NCBI GenBank assembly: GCA_965223955.1
Contig: OZ245029.1
Span: 186,001 to 250,000 of the forward strand
Source of the DNA: Bin75 sp965223955
GTDB taxonomy: Bacteria > Nitrospirota > Nitrospiria > Nitrospirales > UBA8639
Length of the DNA stretch: 64,000 nucleotides
Reading direction: 5' to 3'
Shown here: positions 32,142 through 41,309 of the stretch, in pieces
Layout of the letters: each line of letters opens with the position of its first letter
Position numbering within the stretch: the stretch's first letter is position 1
Notes under the pieces: model-generated
Told to the model about the DNA's origin: nothing
Seen by the model: the letters and a program-made list of their open reading frames with translations, nothing else
The model's database searches: none
Position numbers and translations under genes: made by a program

Positions 32142-33695
32142 TTAGAACTGCCGGACGAAGCGCATTTCCACGAGGTTACGTTTGAAGTCGAAGAGTTGCG
32201 CGTTGGAATCGCGCACTTGGTTGGAAAACAGGATCTGGGGACTGAAGCCGTACACCGTAATCGCGCGGTTCAGCACTGAGACCTGCAGGATGCGGGTCTG
32301 GTCCTCGCGGGAGGAATTATCGATCACGAACGGCGCCCATTGGCCCTCGTAATCCGTCCACCGGAACTCGCCGCTGGCACCCACGGAAAAACCCCACGGC
32401 AACGCCACGACCGTCCCCAACCGCGTCCAGTACCCGGCATTGGTCCAGGGGTGCGCCGTCGCCTCCTGCTGCTGATAGCCCACAAGCAGGTTGACCTGCA
32501 CGATCGGGAAGGGCACGTAGTTCGCGCCCAGGGAGAACACCATGAGCGGCCCTTCCAGAAACTTCTGCTGCTGGTATTTGCGGTCGCTCCACAAGGCCCG
32601 GCCGCTCAGCCGCAGGCCCGCGAAGACCCGGTGCTCCACTTCCAGGCGCGCGCCGTAATCGTAGTTGAAGCTGGAGCCGCCGAACCAGCGTTGGCTCGCG
32701 GTGGCCAGCAGGCTCATCTCGGTATTCCGGTTGATCAGCCAGCGCGGCCCCACGAAGCCGCCAGCGAAGGTCTGGTCGAACCGTTTCCCTTTATATTCCC
32801 GGTGGTTGATATTCATACCCGTGCGCAGGCGCCAACGGTCCGCCAAGGGGAACTGGTATTCGCCGCCGCCCCAGCCCACCAGGCCGATATCGGAACTGGC
32901 CCGGCCCTGCGTACCCCGCCGGAAGGGCAGGCCGCCGATATAGACGAACTCCGCGTCCGACGCGGCGTTGATGTTGGTGTCCGGGGCCAGGGAGAACCCG
33001 AAGTATCCAGTCCAGCGGCGCCGGGCCCGCATAATGTTCAGAAACCGGTTGATGTTGCCGACCAGGGCCGCAGGGGGCCGGCCCACCAGTGCCCGGTCGA
33101 AATGATCGCGGGCCAGCGCGTCCTCTTCCTTCAGATAGAAGGCCAGGGCCAGCTCCAGGCGGACGCGCATCAGTCCGGGCCGCCGGATGAGGATGGACCG
33201 GAACGCCGCGATGGCCTCGTCCAGGAGCGCGAGCCGTGTCTCGTCATCCACATCGGATTCCTGGGACCCCCGGCTGGCGGCCAAACCCAGGAGAAACCGC
33301 ACATCCGTCTGGTCCGGATGGTCAGGGGCCAAGGGCCGCAGGATAGTCAGAGCCTCGGCAAAACGGTTGCGTTGGACCAGCACCCTCGCGGTACGGACGC
33401 GCACATCGGCGGACAAATGCGACCGACTCGACGAGGCATCCGGTTCGATACTGGCCGGTGCACCGGACGTGCCCTTTGGCTCTTCCTCTGAAGCAGCCTT
33501 CTGTGGCGGCGCAGCGGTCTCGGACGGGGTAACGGAAGGACGAAAATACGGCAATCCGCAGTCAGGACAGGCTGCCGGCGGGGAAGCGACAGCAGACGAG
33601 GTAGCCGGCGGAGCATCAGGGTCACCGGACGCGGCCAGAGCCGCCGGGGAATGGAAAAGGATCAGGAGGATGAGCGCGGAAAGAACTTGCAGCAT
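32142..33695 (-). CDS. Surface lipoprotein assembly modifier (Slam-like, TPR plus DUF560 barrel)
   Basis: 517 residues. A signal peptide (MLQVLSALILLILFHSPAAL, cut near ALAA) is followed by a Pro/Ser-rich linker, then TPR-like helices (residues about 95-225: NRFAEALTILRPLAPDHPDQ, and LALAFYLKEEDALARDHFDR). From about residue 230 comes a DUF560-type beta-barrel starting GYFGFSLAPDTNINAAS and ending VEMRFVRQF with a terminal Phe. Slam proteins move lipoproteins across the outer membrane to the cell surface. The gene directly upstream encodes a lipoprotein with a TbpB-like C-terminal barrel, the expected client. A 15-bp terminator-like hairpin lies 11 bp before its ATG, and I see no clear ribosome binding site. 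A second Slam tail survives at 29484. Confidence 0.8.
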   Translation of the reverse strand: MLQVLSALILLILFHSPAALAASGDPDAPPATSSAVASPPAACPDCGLPYFRPSVTPSETAAPPQKAASEEEPKGTSGAPASIEPDASSSRSHLSADVRVRTARVLVQRNRFAEALTILRPLAPDHPDQTDVRFLLGLAASRGSQESDVDDETRLALLDEAIAAFRSILIRRPGLMRVRLELALAFYLKEEDALARDHFDRALVGRPPAALVGNINRFLNIMRARRRWTGYFGFSLAPDTNINAASDAEFVYIGGLPFRRGTQGRASSDIGLVGWGGGEYQFPLADRWRLRTGMNINHREYKGKRFDQTFAGGFVGPRWLINRNTEMSLLATASQRWFGGSSFNYDYGARLEVEHRVFAGLRLSGRALWSDRKYQQQKFLEGPLMVFSLGANYVPFPIVQVNLLVGYQQQEATAHPWTNAGYWTRLGTVVALPWGFSVGASGEFRWTDYEGQWAPFVIDNSSREDQTRILQVSVLNRAITVYGFSPQILFSNQVRDSNAQLFDFKRNLVEMRFVRQF

Positions 33696-33705
33696 GGCAT
33701 GGCAA

Positions 33706-33740
33706 AAAAGAAGGGCAGCCGCGTTGGCTGCCCTTCTTTT
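33706..33740. terminator. Strong hairpin between lipoprotein gene and Slam gene
   Basis: AAAAGAAGGGCAGCC and GGCTGCCCTTCTTTT form a perfect 15-bp stem around a 5-nt loop, with T-runs on both strands, so it can terminate in both directions. It separates the lipoprotein stop (33793) from the Slam start (33695). Confidence 0.85.
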
Positions 33741-33792
33741 GTTCTGACTTTGATACGGTCCGCTACCCGGACCGATGATGGCTTGATGTGAC

Positions 33793-35322
33793 TTAGTCGA
33801 CCGTCGCGCCGAACGCGCCGATCACGTGCCCGTTGTTGAAATGGCCAGTAAATTCGCCGGCCACACCAGTTGGATAATTGTCCACGGGATCGGAATCAGT
33901 GGGGGGATTGCCAAAGAATCCACCCGCCCAGCCGCCTTTGGTTACGCCAGCGTTTCCTGTGGCTGTGGTTGTGCCATCATCCCAAATTACAGCATCCGGA
34001 ACCCCACTAGTCCCAAATGAGGCTTTGTCCAACCCAAGGGTCCAACCGAGGTCTCGACCACCATCATTAAAGTTGCCTACGGTACCGCTGATGGTCGCCA
34101 GTAAATCCGGGGCAATAGTGCCAGTAGTAGTATCAGGAACATTCTTTTGTCCAAAATACGCCGTCAGAGCGGCGTCAGCGGTGAAGTGGCCGGAGGTCGC
34201 GCTGGCAACACTGCCGTCAGAGTTCAACGTCTTCTCTGCATACATACCAGCCGCACTACCCGAATAGGTTGCCTTGCCATCAAGATTGGCAATCGCCGAA
34301 TCGCTGAAAGTATCAGCGCCAGCCCAGAAGGTGCCGACCCCATAAGCCGTGGACCCGTTTTCTTTCTCCGTCGCTCGCACCCAATATCCGAACGTCAGGT
34401 AGTCGGTATCGTGGTCGACGCCCGAAATCATCACCTCGGTAAGATCATCGGCAGACGGAGTGAAGGTCCAATCGCCAGTCAACGCTACAAGATTGCCGTC
34501 CTTGTCAGTCGTAGCTGTGCATGTGGTATTCTCGTCATCACAGCCATACCTACCCGAAACGCTGTTGAACATACCGTCGAACATTCTTTCATCCACGGTA
34601 GCGGTGTCCACTTCATCCGTAAACGTGAAGGTCTGTCTATCTCCCATCGGGAACGCCATCGCATAGAACAATTTCGAGTTAGCTTTAACGGCGTCTCCAT
34701 TGATCACCAATCGTCCGTTGGTGCCATTATCAGCAACGGTAGTCCCTACTACACCAGGCCTGGCGGCTACCCCATAGTAATCATCGTACGACAGTTCATC
34801 TGCTGCTTCCATGTTGTTATAGACCGTGATGGTGTCTGTGATTTTTTTCACGGTCTTCTCATGGACCATGCCGTCAAACTGACCAAGAGTGGTCTCCGAA
34901 CCGTCCACCATCATGAATTGGTTCGCGACAGGCTTTCTAGCGTCTGCGGGACCCATCATCTCGATATTATTCAATTGGTCGTCATCTACCAGGATGGCCG
35001 CGGAAGTACCCACAGCCACACCATCAGTGACTGTATCATTGTTACCTTGTCTTGCCATAACGACTTCGTCAGAGCCATTCCCCGGTCGATTCGAAGCCTG
35101 GGTATTCCGAGCTGTCGATGGATCACCCGCGATACTGGGGTTGACAATCCCACCTATGACGGCATCGTGATCGACCATCGGTTCCTCGGGATCAGGCATA
35201 GGCATAACAACAGGAGGATCTGGCTCATCTGGCATCATTGGTGTCCCCCCGTTGCCACCACACCCGGCCAACGCCAAGGCGGCAATTGCGATTGCATACA
35301 AGAAGAATCGTTTCATGTCCAT
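33793..35322 (-). CDS. Surface lipoprotein with TbpB-like C-terminal barrel, probable Slam client
   Basis: 509 residues. MDMKRFFLYAIAIAALALAG followed by Cys forms a lipobox (LALAGC). The mature N-terminus is Gly/Pro/Met/Asp-rich and flexible. Residues 100-509 are Thr/Gly/Asp-rich beta structure. The end, GVAGEFTGHFNNGHVIGAFG, resembles the terminal strand motif of TbpB-like surface lipoproteins. An AAAGGAG site lies about 12 nt before ATG 35322. Being followed on the same strand by a Slam gene supports export to the outer face of the outer membrane. Ligand unknown; iron-protein binding is known only for the named TbpB family and should not be assumed. Confidence 0.75.
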   Translation of the reverse strand: MDMKRFFLYAIAIAALALAGCGGNGGTPMMPDEPDPPVVMPMPDPEEPMVDHDAVIGGIVNPSIAGDPSTARNTQASNRPGNGSDEVVMARQGNNDTVTDGVAVGTSAAILVDDDQLNNIEMMGPADARKPVANQFMMVDGSETTLGQFDGMVHEKTVKKITDTITVYNNMEAADELSYDDYYGVAARPGVVGTTVADNGTNGRLVINGDAVKANSKLFYAMAFPMGDRQTFTFTDEVDTATVDERMFDGMFNSVSGRYGCDDENTTCTATTDKDGNLVALTGDWTFTPSADDLTEVMISGVDHDTDYLTFGYWVRATEKENGSTAYGVGTFWAGADTFSDSAIANLDGKATYSGSAAGMYAEKTLNSDGSVASATSGHFTADAALTAYFGQKNVPDTTTGTIAPDLLATISGTVGNFNDGGRDLGWTLGLDKASFGTSGVPDAVIWDDGTTTATGNAGVTKGGWAGGFFGNPPTDSDPVDNYPTGVAGEFTGHFNNGHVIGAFGATVD

Positions 35323-35899
35323 GTTGTCATGTCTCCTTTGATTGATTAGTTATGTAGAGTAGGTCGAGTACATAATTTGCGAGTTTTGCACGATTCTACG
35401 TTCGGCAGGTGGTTAAGTCAAGCCTTCCTCTCCTTTTTCTGTGATTGATAGTTGGAAAGAAGTGGAACGATACGAGACTGCAAAACCTCCAAAAGACTTG
35501 TGGGGATTGTACGAATCGCCGGTGCGGAAGTCAACACTTTTCTCTTTGTTTTTTGTGCGTGCGGTGCGTGTGGGGCATGTTTTTTGTCGGCGCGCGACGC
35601 GTGCTGCGGCCAATACGGGAATGGTCGTTCTACTCGTCGCGCTTGTCTGGAACGGAGGGGAGGAACGGAGGGGAGGAAGGCTTGTGGGGTGTCGCCCTGG
35701 ACGGCGAGGGGGAAGAATGTGGGGTGTCGCCCCCACACGGCGAGATCCTTTTGTTTCGGCAAAAGGACCCAAAACCATGGGCGCCCGGGCGCGGCCCCCA
35801 GTATTTTCCTCCCCTTTGTAAGGGGAGGTCAGGTGGGGTAGAGCACGATCGTCGAATGACTACAAATGCCTCTACCTCCCCTCGCCCCTCCTTACAAAG
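35323..35899. repeat. Upstream region of the lipoprotein gene and repeat mosaic
   Basis: 35323-35700 is mostly unique DNA without a convincing gene. From 35700 there are CCCCTTTGTAAGGGGAGG and CCCCTCCTTACAAAG units of the dispersed family that the IS481 copy has entered. Confidence 0.6.
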
Positions 35900-36857
35900 T
35901 GTTGTGTCCCGTGAGATTCTGTAACAAGTGCAAAGGGGCCTGATAGTTGAGGCACCTTAACCGGGTGCGATTGTAATTGTCCACCACCCGGGTGATAAAG
36001 GCGTTCCGCTCGGCGTGACTCCGAAACCGATTGCTGCAATGGGCCCGGAGCGGGGGCTGGCTCTGTAACGCGTCACTCAGCCGCCGGTTAAAGCGTTCCA
36101 CCATGCCATTGGTCTGCGGATGATAGGGCCGGATCAGGCGATGAGTGATCCCATGCGCCCGGCACACGTGAGCCAGGCGATGCGTGCCGCTCGGCTGGCC
36201 CGCCGGTTTGCCTTGCTTGTGCACGGCAAACCGATCGGTAAACGCGCCATCATTATCGGTCAAGATGGTGTGCACTTTGTGCGGAAACGCGGCCAGGAAT
36301 TCTTCGACGGCCTGCGTCACCGTGGCGGCCGTCCGCCGGGCCAGCACCTTGACCCAGACATAGCGGGTGGCGCGGTCAATGGCCACGAACACATAACTGG
36401 GTTGCTTCTGTCATTTGCTTAACACTTTCAGATCCAGATGAATGTAGCCGCAGGGGGTGGCCGCGAACCGCCCCACCGGCGGCGCGTCGGGGGAGGCGGG
36501 GGGCAACCGCGCGACGCCCAGCCGCACCAAGCAGCGATGGATCGCGCTCCGACTCAAGGGCGTCGCACTGCAGCGGTTCAGGACCTCCGTGACATCGTCG
36601 AGGGACAACCGCAATTGGGTGCGCAATTCGGCGATAAGGGCTTCCTGCTCGGGGGAGGTACTGGCATGGAGCTGGTGCCGGACATGGGAGCCATCGTGGA
36701 CCCGGCCGGCGCGCTTCCATTTATAGATGGTGGTCACAGCGACCCCGAGTTCCCGGGCCAAGGTCGCGGCGCTTTTGGGGGCGGTCTGGATGTAGCGGCG
36801 GGTGGCGGGAGTCGTGCGAGCTAACTTATGCAGTTTGTTATGCAGTTTGATGTCCAT
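35892..36857 (-). pseudogene. IS481-family transposase with in-frame stop
   Basis: One frame throughout: an N-terminal HTH (KSAATLARELGVAVTTIYKW), then RSAIHRCLVRLGVARLPPAS up to HLDLKVLSK. TGA follows at 36411-36413, then the DDE core continues in the same frame (VFVAIDRATRYVWVKVLARR, TILTDNDGAFTDRF, RPYHPQTNGMVERFNRRLSD). A single nonsense change therefore splits an otherwise complete protein of about 320 residues. The final stop TAA (35892-35894) lies outside the element, in the flanking CTTTGTAAGG repeat. Confidence 0.85.
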
Positions 36858-36933
36858 GGGTCCTCCTCTGGTGGACATAGTCGATGCCACGCATGATAGC
36901 AGAAGAGTCTAGGGAATCACACGGGACAGTACA
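35900..36933. mobile_element. IS481-family insertion sequence (about 1034 bp)
   Basis: Terminal repeats TGTTGTGTCCCGTGAGATTC (35900 onward) and, on the other strand, TGTACTGTCCCGTGTGATTC (36933 downward) match at 17 of 20 positions. No clear target duplication is visible. The transposase is interrupted by a TGA. Confidence 0.8.
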
Positions 36934-37022
36934 ATAGGGGGGACTGTTTAGAGCTGCCTCCCCTGATCAGGGGGACTGCCTAGAGCCGCCTCCCCCTGAT
37001 AAGGGGGATTGAGGGGGTTGTC

Positions 37023-37952
37023 TTACAAAGGAGGGGAATTGGGGCACGGAAGGAAGCGTTCGAGGGCTTCTCGATATTTTGCGCTGGTCTGCGTGACCAC
37101 GTCATCGGGCAAATGGGGCGGGGGCGGGTTTCGATCCCAGCCCACGGAGTCCAGGTAATCCCGGACGAATTGCTTGTCGAAACTGGGTTGCGATTTCCCG
37201 GGCTCATAGTGCGGCTTGGGCCAAAACCGTGACGAGTCCGGCGTGAGCAGTTCATCGATGACCAGAAGCTGCTTCGTGTCCCGGTGCAGCCCGAATTCAA
37301 ATTTCGTATCCGCGATGAGAATGTCGCGCTCCTCGGCCAAGGCCGCCGCGCGCTGATACAGCGTGATGCTGACCTGCTTGACGTGTTCCGCCAACTCCTC
37401 GCCGATCATGTCTTTCATGGTGTCATAGGAAATATTTTCGTCATGCCCTTCGGTGGCCTTCGTCGACGGCGTGAATAACGGCTCCGGAAATTTATCCGAT
37501 TCCCGTAACCCCGCGGGGAGCGGCTGTGTGCACACGGTCCCCCGCGTCCTGTATTCCTTCCACGCCGATCCGGACAGGTAGCCGCGCACGATACATTCCA
37601 CGGGCAACGGGTCGGCTTTCTCCACGATCATGCTGCGGCCCGCCAGGAGATCCACGTGGGGCCGGCACGACTCGGGGAATTCCTCGGGGTTCATGGTGCG
37701 CAGGTGATGCGGCACCAGGCCGCCCTCCTGCCACAGGCGATCGAACCAGAACTTCGACAGTTGCGTGAGTACGTAGCCTTTGCCGGGGATCCCTTCCGGC
37801 AACACCACGTCAAAAGCCGAAATGCGGTCGCTCGCGATCAACAACAAGCTGTCACCGAGGTCGTACATATCCCGCACCTTGCCTTGCCGCTTCCGGCCAA
37901 GACCGGCGAGGTTGGTTTCACACACTGCTGGAGATGTCCACACGTCACTCAT
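37023..37952 (-). CDS. purC: SAICAR synthase
   Basis: 309 residues, the long PurC form. GKVRDMYDLGDSLLLIASDR and ISAFDVVLPEGIPGKGYVLT mark the ATP-binding half. VECIVRGYLSGSAWKEY, then KFEFGLHRDTKQLLVIDELL and TPDSSRFWP mark the substrate site. PurC joins CAIR and aspartate in de novo purine synthesis in the cytosol. The last residues, FLPCPNSPPL, are encoded by a CCCCAATTCCCCTCC / TTTGTAAG dispersed repeat, which also gives the stop codon, so the native C-terminus appears replaced. The gene stands alone. Confidence 0.95.
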   Translation of the reverse strand: MSDVWTSPAVCETNLAGLGRKRQGKVRDMYDLGDSLLLIASDRISAFDVVLPEGIPGKGYVLTQLSKFWFDRLWQEGGLVPHHLRTMNPEEFPESCRPHVDLLAGRSMIVEKADPLPVECIVRGYLSGSAWKEYRTRGTVCTQPLPAGLRESDKFPEPLFTPSTKATEGHDENISYDTMKDMIGEELAEHVKQVSITLYQRAAALAEERDILIADTKFEFGLHRDTKQLLVIDELLTPDSSRFWPKPHYEPGKSQPSFDKQFVRDYLDSVGWDRNPPPPHLPDDVVTQTSAKYREALERFLPCPNSPPL

Positions 37953-38631
37953 GGTTCATGTTCCTTTTGTAGAAGAAGTCAATAACGTACTGGATGCTGT
38001 CTCATACAGTATTTTCCTGATAGCCCTCACTTGCTGTCATCCTTGTCTGTGTTCAGTCATTCGTTGACCATTTCCGCCTTTTCCCTTCTGTCATCCCTGT
38101 ATGTGTTCAGTCATTCGTTGCCGATTTTTCTCTTTCCCTTCCCCTCTTTTGTAAGGAGGGGCAAGGGGAGGTAGAGCCGGAGTGGGCAGGCCGTGTGTGG
38201 TGATCGGTGCCAGTGCCCTCTGCATGCGCCTCTACCCCACCCCCGCTTTCGCGGGGGCATGCCTAGCTCACCCTCCCCTTACAAAGGGGAGGGAAAAATA
38301 CGGTCGCCATCTACTTAGGCTGACCATTCTGTCAACGAATGAGTGAACATTTACAATCCTGAGCGAAGCGCCTGTCCTGCCTGTCCTGAGCAGAGCGAAG
38401 GAACTACGCGATGGAAAGGATCTGCTTTTATAGGCGCTCGTTGTTGAAACGACGAGATTCTTCGCCTACGGCTCAGAATGACAGACATGATGTGGTCAGC
38501 CCCTTATTCTGTCAACGAATACGTGAACATTTCCTTACACGGCTGATGCATGTTCCCCTTGATCCCTCGCAAGAGATTAGGTAGAATATGGGAGAAGACA
38601 CGATCGGCAATACTCACCCTGAGTGAACACC
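37953..38631. repeat. Repeat mosaic
   Basis: No gene. Several TGTATGTGTTCAGTCATTCG and GTCAACGAATGAGTGAAC units, a CCCCTCTTTTGTAAGGAGGG / CTTACAAAGGGGAGGG pair, GCTTTCGCGGGGGCATGCC, and TGAGCAGAGCGAAGGAAC. The last about 90 bp upstream of 38632 are unique. Confidence 0.75.
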
Positions 38632-40032
38632 ATGAGTCAAAAACTTCCGGCTCTCAACCACGGGTTTCTTCGGCAACTGCATGAACCTTCCAAGAAATAT
38701 TTGGAAGAATGGTTCGACGTGCCGGCACACATTCACCACGTCGCCCATCATATGGCAGACCCGCCGGTTGATCGTCCCCAAAGCCGGCAAGAGTTTCAGC
38801 ATCTTCTGCAGTGCCTGGACGTCCCTGAAGAACAGACCGTCATTCATGACAAGTTCGGCCATGGCGCCAAAATTGCACCGAATGGGGACCGCTTGCTCGT
38901 CACGTGGGAAGCACACACCGAATACTACAGTTACCAGGTCTGGCACATCCCCGACGATAAGCTGAAACCGCTCGATTTCGGGCCGCTTCGCTTTCCCGAC
39001 TATGCCATGCCGTTGTCCCCGTTAGGCGTTCAGGTCAATGCGTTGGATATTCTGGTGCTGCCGCACACGACGCTGGGTATCGAAGAAGTCAAAAACCTGA
39101 TGCCCGGTCCCCAGCTCTATGGAAGCCGGATCTTCGGGGAGGACATTTCCCTGATGACTACCTTTGCCCCGGATGAGTATAAACGTGAACGCTATCTCGT
39201 CCTCTCCCCGTCGTTTGACGTGTTGCTCACGCACGTGGCCCGCACCATCGACACCCTCGTGGCCATGGAAAACTATACGCACCTGATCCTCTTTCCGTTT
39301 CACGCCTTCGCCCAATCCGTGGACCAGGTCCATCAGGATGAACAACGTCATCTGTCTCAACGCGGCGTCATCGCCGCGGAGATCGAGACCGCCACCTCCC
39401 AAAAACTCCAGGACTGGCTCACCGTGATGACGCAGGATTTCATGAAAGTCAGTCGCATGGCCGAATCCATGCGGTACAAACTGTCCGCGTCCGTGCCGTA
39501 CGATCGCATCATTCGAGCCAACCTGGCGTTGCTGCACGAACAAGCCCTCGATGGCTGCCGGCAAATCTCCGAATACGTGGATGGGAAAACCATCGGGGTC
39601 GCCGATGGGTACCAGCAATTCATCAGGCGAATCAATGCCCTGGTGAATGATTTTGAAGGATCCATTGCGGTGATTCGCACAAAGGTCGAACTCCAACTGC
39701 AAGACCAGAACCTGGCGCTGGAGAACCAGAACTTGAAGCTCCTGCGCAACATGGAGAAGACGACCCGCCGCCAGGCGATCCTGCAGCATACGGTTGAAGG
39801 CTTATCGGTGATCGTCATTTCGTACTACCTGAGCGGTCTCGGCAGCTACGTGTTCAAGGCCATGGAAACATTGGGCTGGATTGAAAACCACGATCTGTTC
39901 TCCGGCCTGTTCGTTCCGATTTCCATGGGGATCGCGTTCGGACTCCTCTTAGTGGGCCGACAATTGATCTACAAACGCCGCTTCGATGATTCCGTGTCCG
40001 ACCCGGCACCATCCGACCCATCGCAAAACTGA
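38632..40032 (+). CDS. DUF3422 family membrane-anchored protein
   Basis: 466 residues from ATG 38632. The family core has HVAHHMADPPVDRPQ, VTWEAHTEYYSYQVW and TSQKLQDWLTVMTQDFMKVS, followed by a long helical stretch (RTKVELQLQDQNLALENQNL, coiled-coil-like). Two C-terminal hydrophobic segments (GLSVIVISYYLSGLGSYVF, FVPISMGIAFGLLLVGRQL) anchor it in the inner membrane. The order is that of CorA-like or DUF3422 proteins with a large cytosolic N-terminal part. Function not established. A GTG at 38623 in frame is a weaker start. Confidence 0.85.
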   Translation: MSQKLPALNHGFLRQLHEPSKKYLEEWFDVPAHIHHVAHHMADPPVDRPQSRQEFQHLLQCLDVPEEQTVIHDKFGHGAKIAPNGDRLLVTWEAHTEYYSYQVWHIPDDKLKPLDFGPLRFPDYAMPLSPLGVQVNALDILVLPHTTLGIEEVKNLMPGPQLYGSRIFGEDISLMTTFAPDEYKRERYLVLSPSFDVLLTHVARTIDTLVAMENYTHLILFPFHAFAQSVDQVHQDEQRHLSQRGVIAAEIETATSQKLQDWLTVMTQDFMKVSRMAESMRYKLSASVPYDRIIRANLALLHEQALDGCRQISEYVDGKTIGVADGYQQFIRRINALVNDFEGSIAVIRTKVELQLQDQNLALENQNLKLLRNMEKTTRRQAILQHTVEGLSVIVISYYLSGLGSYVFKAMETLGWIENHDLFSGLFVPISMGIAFGLLLVGRQLIYKRRFDDSVSDPAPSDPSQN

Positions 40033-40072
40033 CGAGCCACCACGGGCACCTCTTATCCATCACCGGGACCCC

Positions 40073-40438
40073 ATGGCCATGCGCTTACCCCCACCATGCC
40101 CCTCGTCTCCCAATTGCGTCAGCTCGTTCGAGGGCACGGATCAAGGGCACTTCATCTCCCCCCTGCACTATCGGGGCACACTCGAAGAAGCCAGAGCGCG
40201 ACTCTTGACCGTCTTGAACGCCATGCAGCGCACACGGATTGTGACGGACGAGCCGTGGTATCTGCACGCCGAATGCACCTCGCTCGTGCATCGCTTTATC
40301 GACGACGTGGAATTCTGGTTTCATGAACACGAACCGATTATCCACGTACGATCCGCCTCTCGCGTGGGGTATTGGGACTTGGAGGTCAACCGGGAACGGA
40401 TCGAATACATTCGAACACGGTTTCAATGCCCTGACTAA
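40073..40438 (+). CDS. DUF1499 family protein
   Basis: 121 residues from ATG 40073. CPSSPNCVSSFEGTDQGHFI near the N-terminus and the C-terminal HVRSASRVGYWDLEVNRERI and EYIRTRF define DUF1499. No signal peptide is visible. It lies 40 bp after the DUF3422 gene on the same strand and may be co-transcribed. Function unknown; the CPxxPNCVSS motif could bind a metal. Confidence 0.8.
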   Translation: MAMRLPPPCPSSPNCVSSFEGTDQGHFISPLHYRGTLEEARARLLTVLNAMQRTRIVTDEPWYLHAECTSLVHRFIDDVEFWFHEHEPIIHVRSASRVGYWDLEVNRERIEYIRTRFQCPD

Positions 40439-40491
40439 ACGGAACACGGGTCACACCAACCATGAAGCCACTGCAGCCGGATCTGGCCGGT

Positions 40492-40875
40492 TTAGTTCAA
40501 CAATCGGAGAGATGTCTTTTGAGCGATCTTGAAAAAGATGCGATCTTCGCTTAGCAGGTCGGCTTTCAAGTCAAGCGCACATTGAGCAATGTGGGAATCA
40601 GGTGTCGACACACTGATTCCTTTCAAAAACAAATGCGCCCGCAAGCGTCCCACGCGCATCCAGTGCTCCAAATCATGCGCACAAAGAGGAAGGCCAAGGA
40701 GAAAAGATTCTAATTGCGCACGCTGCCGTGAATTCATCTTCCCGCTAAGCAATTCAGCGGCGACAATGGGGGGAAGGTACACCCGGCCTTCAGCCAAGGC
40801 CTCATCAATCACAGAAGGAGACGTATGCGCAAAGTAGGTCACCCAACTGGAGGTATCAACGACAAGGGCGCTCAC
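40492..40875 (-). CDS. vapC: PIN-domain ribonuclease toxin (VapC)
   Basis: 127 residues from GTG 40875 (frame open to 40893). ALVVDTSSWVTYFAHT has the first catalytic Asp, PPIVAAELLSGK the conserved Glu, and VSTPDSHIAQCALDLKADLL plus SEDRIFFKIA the remaining acidic residues. VapC-type toxins cleave structured RNA. The start overlaps the end of the vapB gene by 20 bp, indicating coupling. Confidence 0.85.
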   Translation of the reverse strand: MSALVVDTSSWVTYFAHTSPSVIDEALAEGRVYLPPIVAAELLSGKMNSRQRAQLESFLLGLPLCAHDLEHWMRVGRLRAHLFLKGISVSTPDSHIAQCALDLKADLLSEDRIFFKIAQKTSLRLLN

Positions 40876-41080
40876 GAGATACCCGAAGATCAACGTTCAG
40901 CTTGAGCCGACCACGAAGACGTGAGGCCTTGGTTAGGGCCGCCCCCCGTTTCACCAAACACAATCCTTGTGTGAGGGTTTCAGTCACGCCCGTGCCGGAC
41001 ACGCGACACGCTTCCTCTAAAAGGTCGGCGGGCAAATTTGACGTCACGCGGCGAATCCTATGTTTATGTTTCTGAGGCAT
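40856..41080 (-). CDS. vapB: VapB-type antitoxin
   Basis: 74 residues from ATG 41080. RRVTSNLPADLLEEACRVSG, then TGVTETLTQGLCLVKRGAAL is a ribbon-helix-helix N-terminus with dimer-forming helices. The basic C-terminal tail (KLNVDLRVSRERPCR) would hold the toxin. It overlaps vapC. The gene is divergent from the orphan vapB at 41310. Confidence 0.75.
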   Translation of the reverse strand: MPQKHKHRIRRVTSNLPADLLEEACRVSGTGVTETLTQGLCLVKRGAALTKASRLRGRLKLNVDLRVSRERPCR

Positions 41081-41250
41081 ACATGCATACATATCATAGT
41101 CCATATGCTCTGACAAGCATCTGGAGCGATAGGGAACGTCAAACATTCTTTGTCGCAGAGAAAAAAGTCGGCCCTCCCTTGGTTGTCTTGGCCGCCTCTT
41201 TGCAATTTCCCGACCCGACTGTCTCACGGGTATTGAACGAGTACTCAGGT

Positions 41251-41279
41251 TTGACAAGAAAGTCCGGCTTGCCTATTGT
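41251..41279 (+). promoter_or_regulatory. Promoter of the orphan vapB gene
   Basis: TTGACA (41251-41256) and TATTGT (41274-41279), spacer 17 bp. The ATG of the antitoxin gene follows at 41310. Confidence 0.6.
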
Positions 41280-41309
41280 ATGTGTGGACACTACACATGG
41301 AGGTTCCTC

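Noticed and set aside
34147..35349. 400-codon open frame opposite the surface lipoprotein gene
   Set aside because: Antisense shadow; the minus-strand frame has a signal peptide, lipobox and Slam context.
36411..36413. TGA as a selenocysteine or recoded codon in the IS481 transposase
   Set aside because: No selenocysteine insertion hairpin or conserved Cys at this place; a nonsense mutation is simpler.
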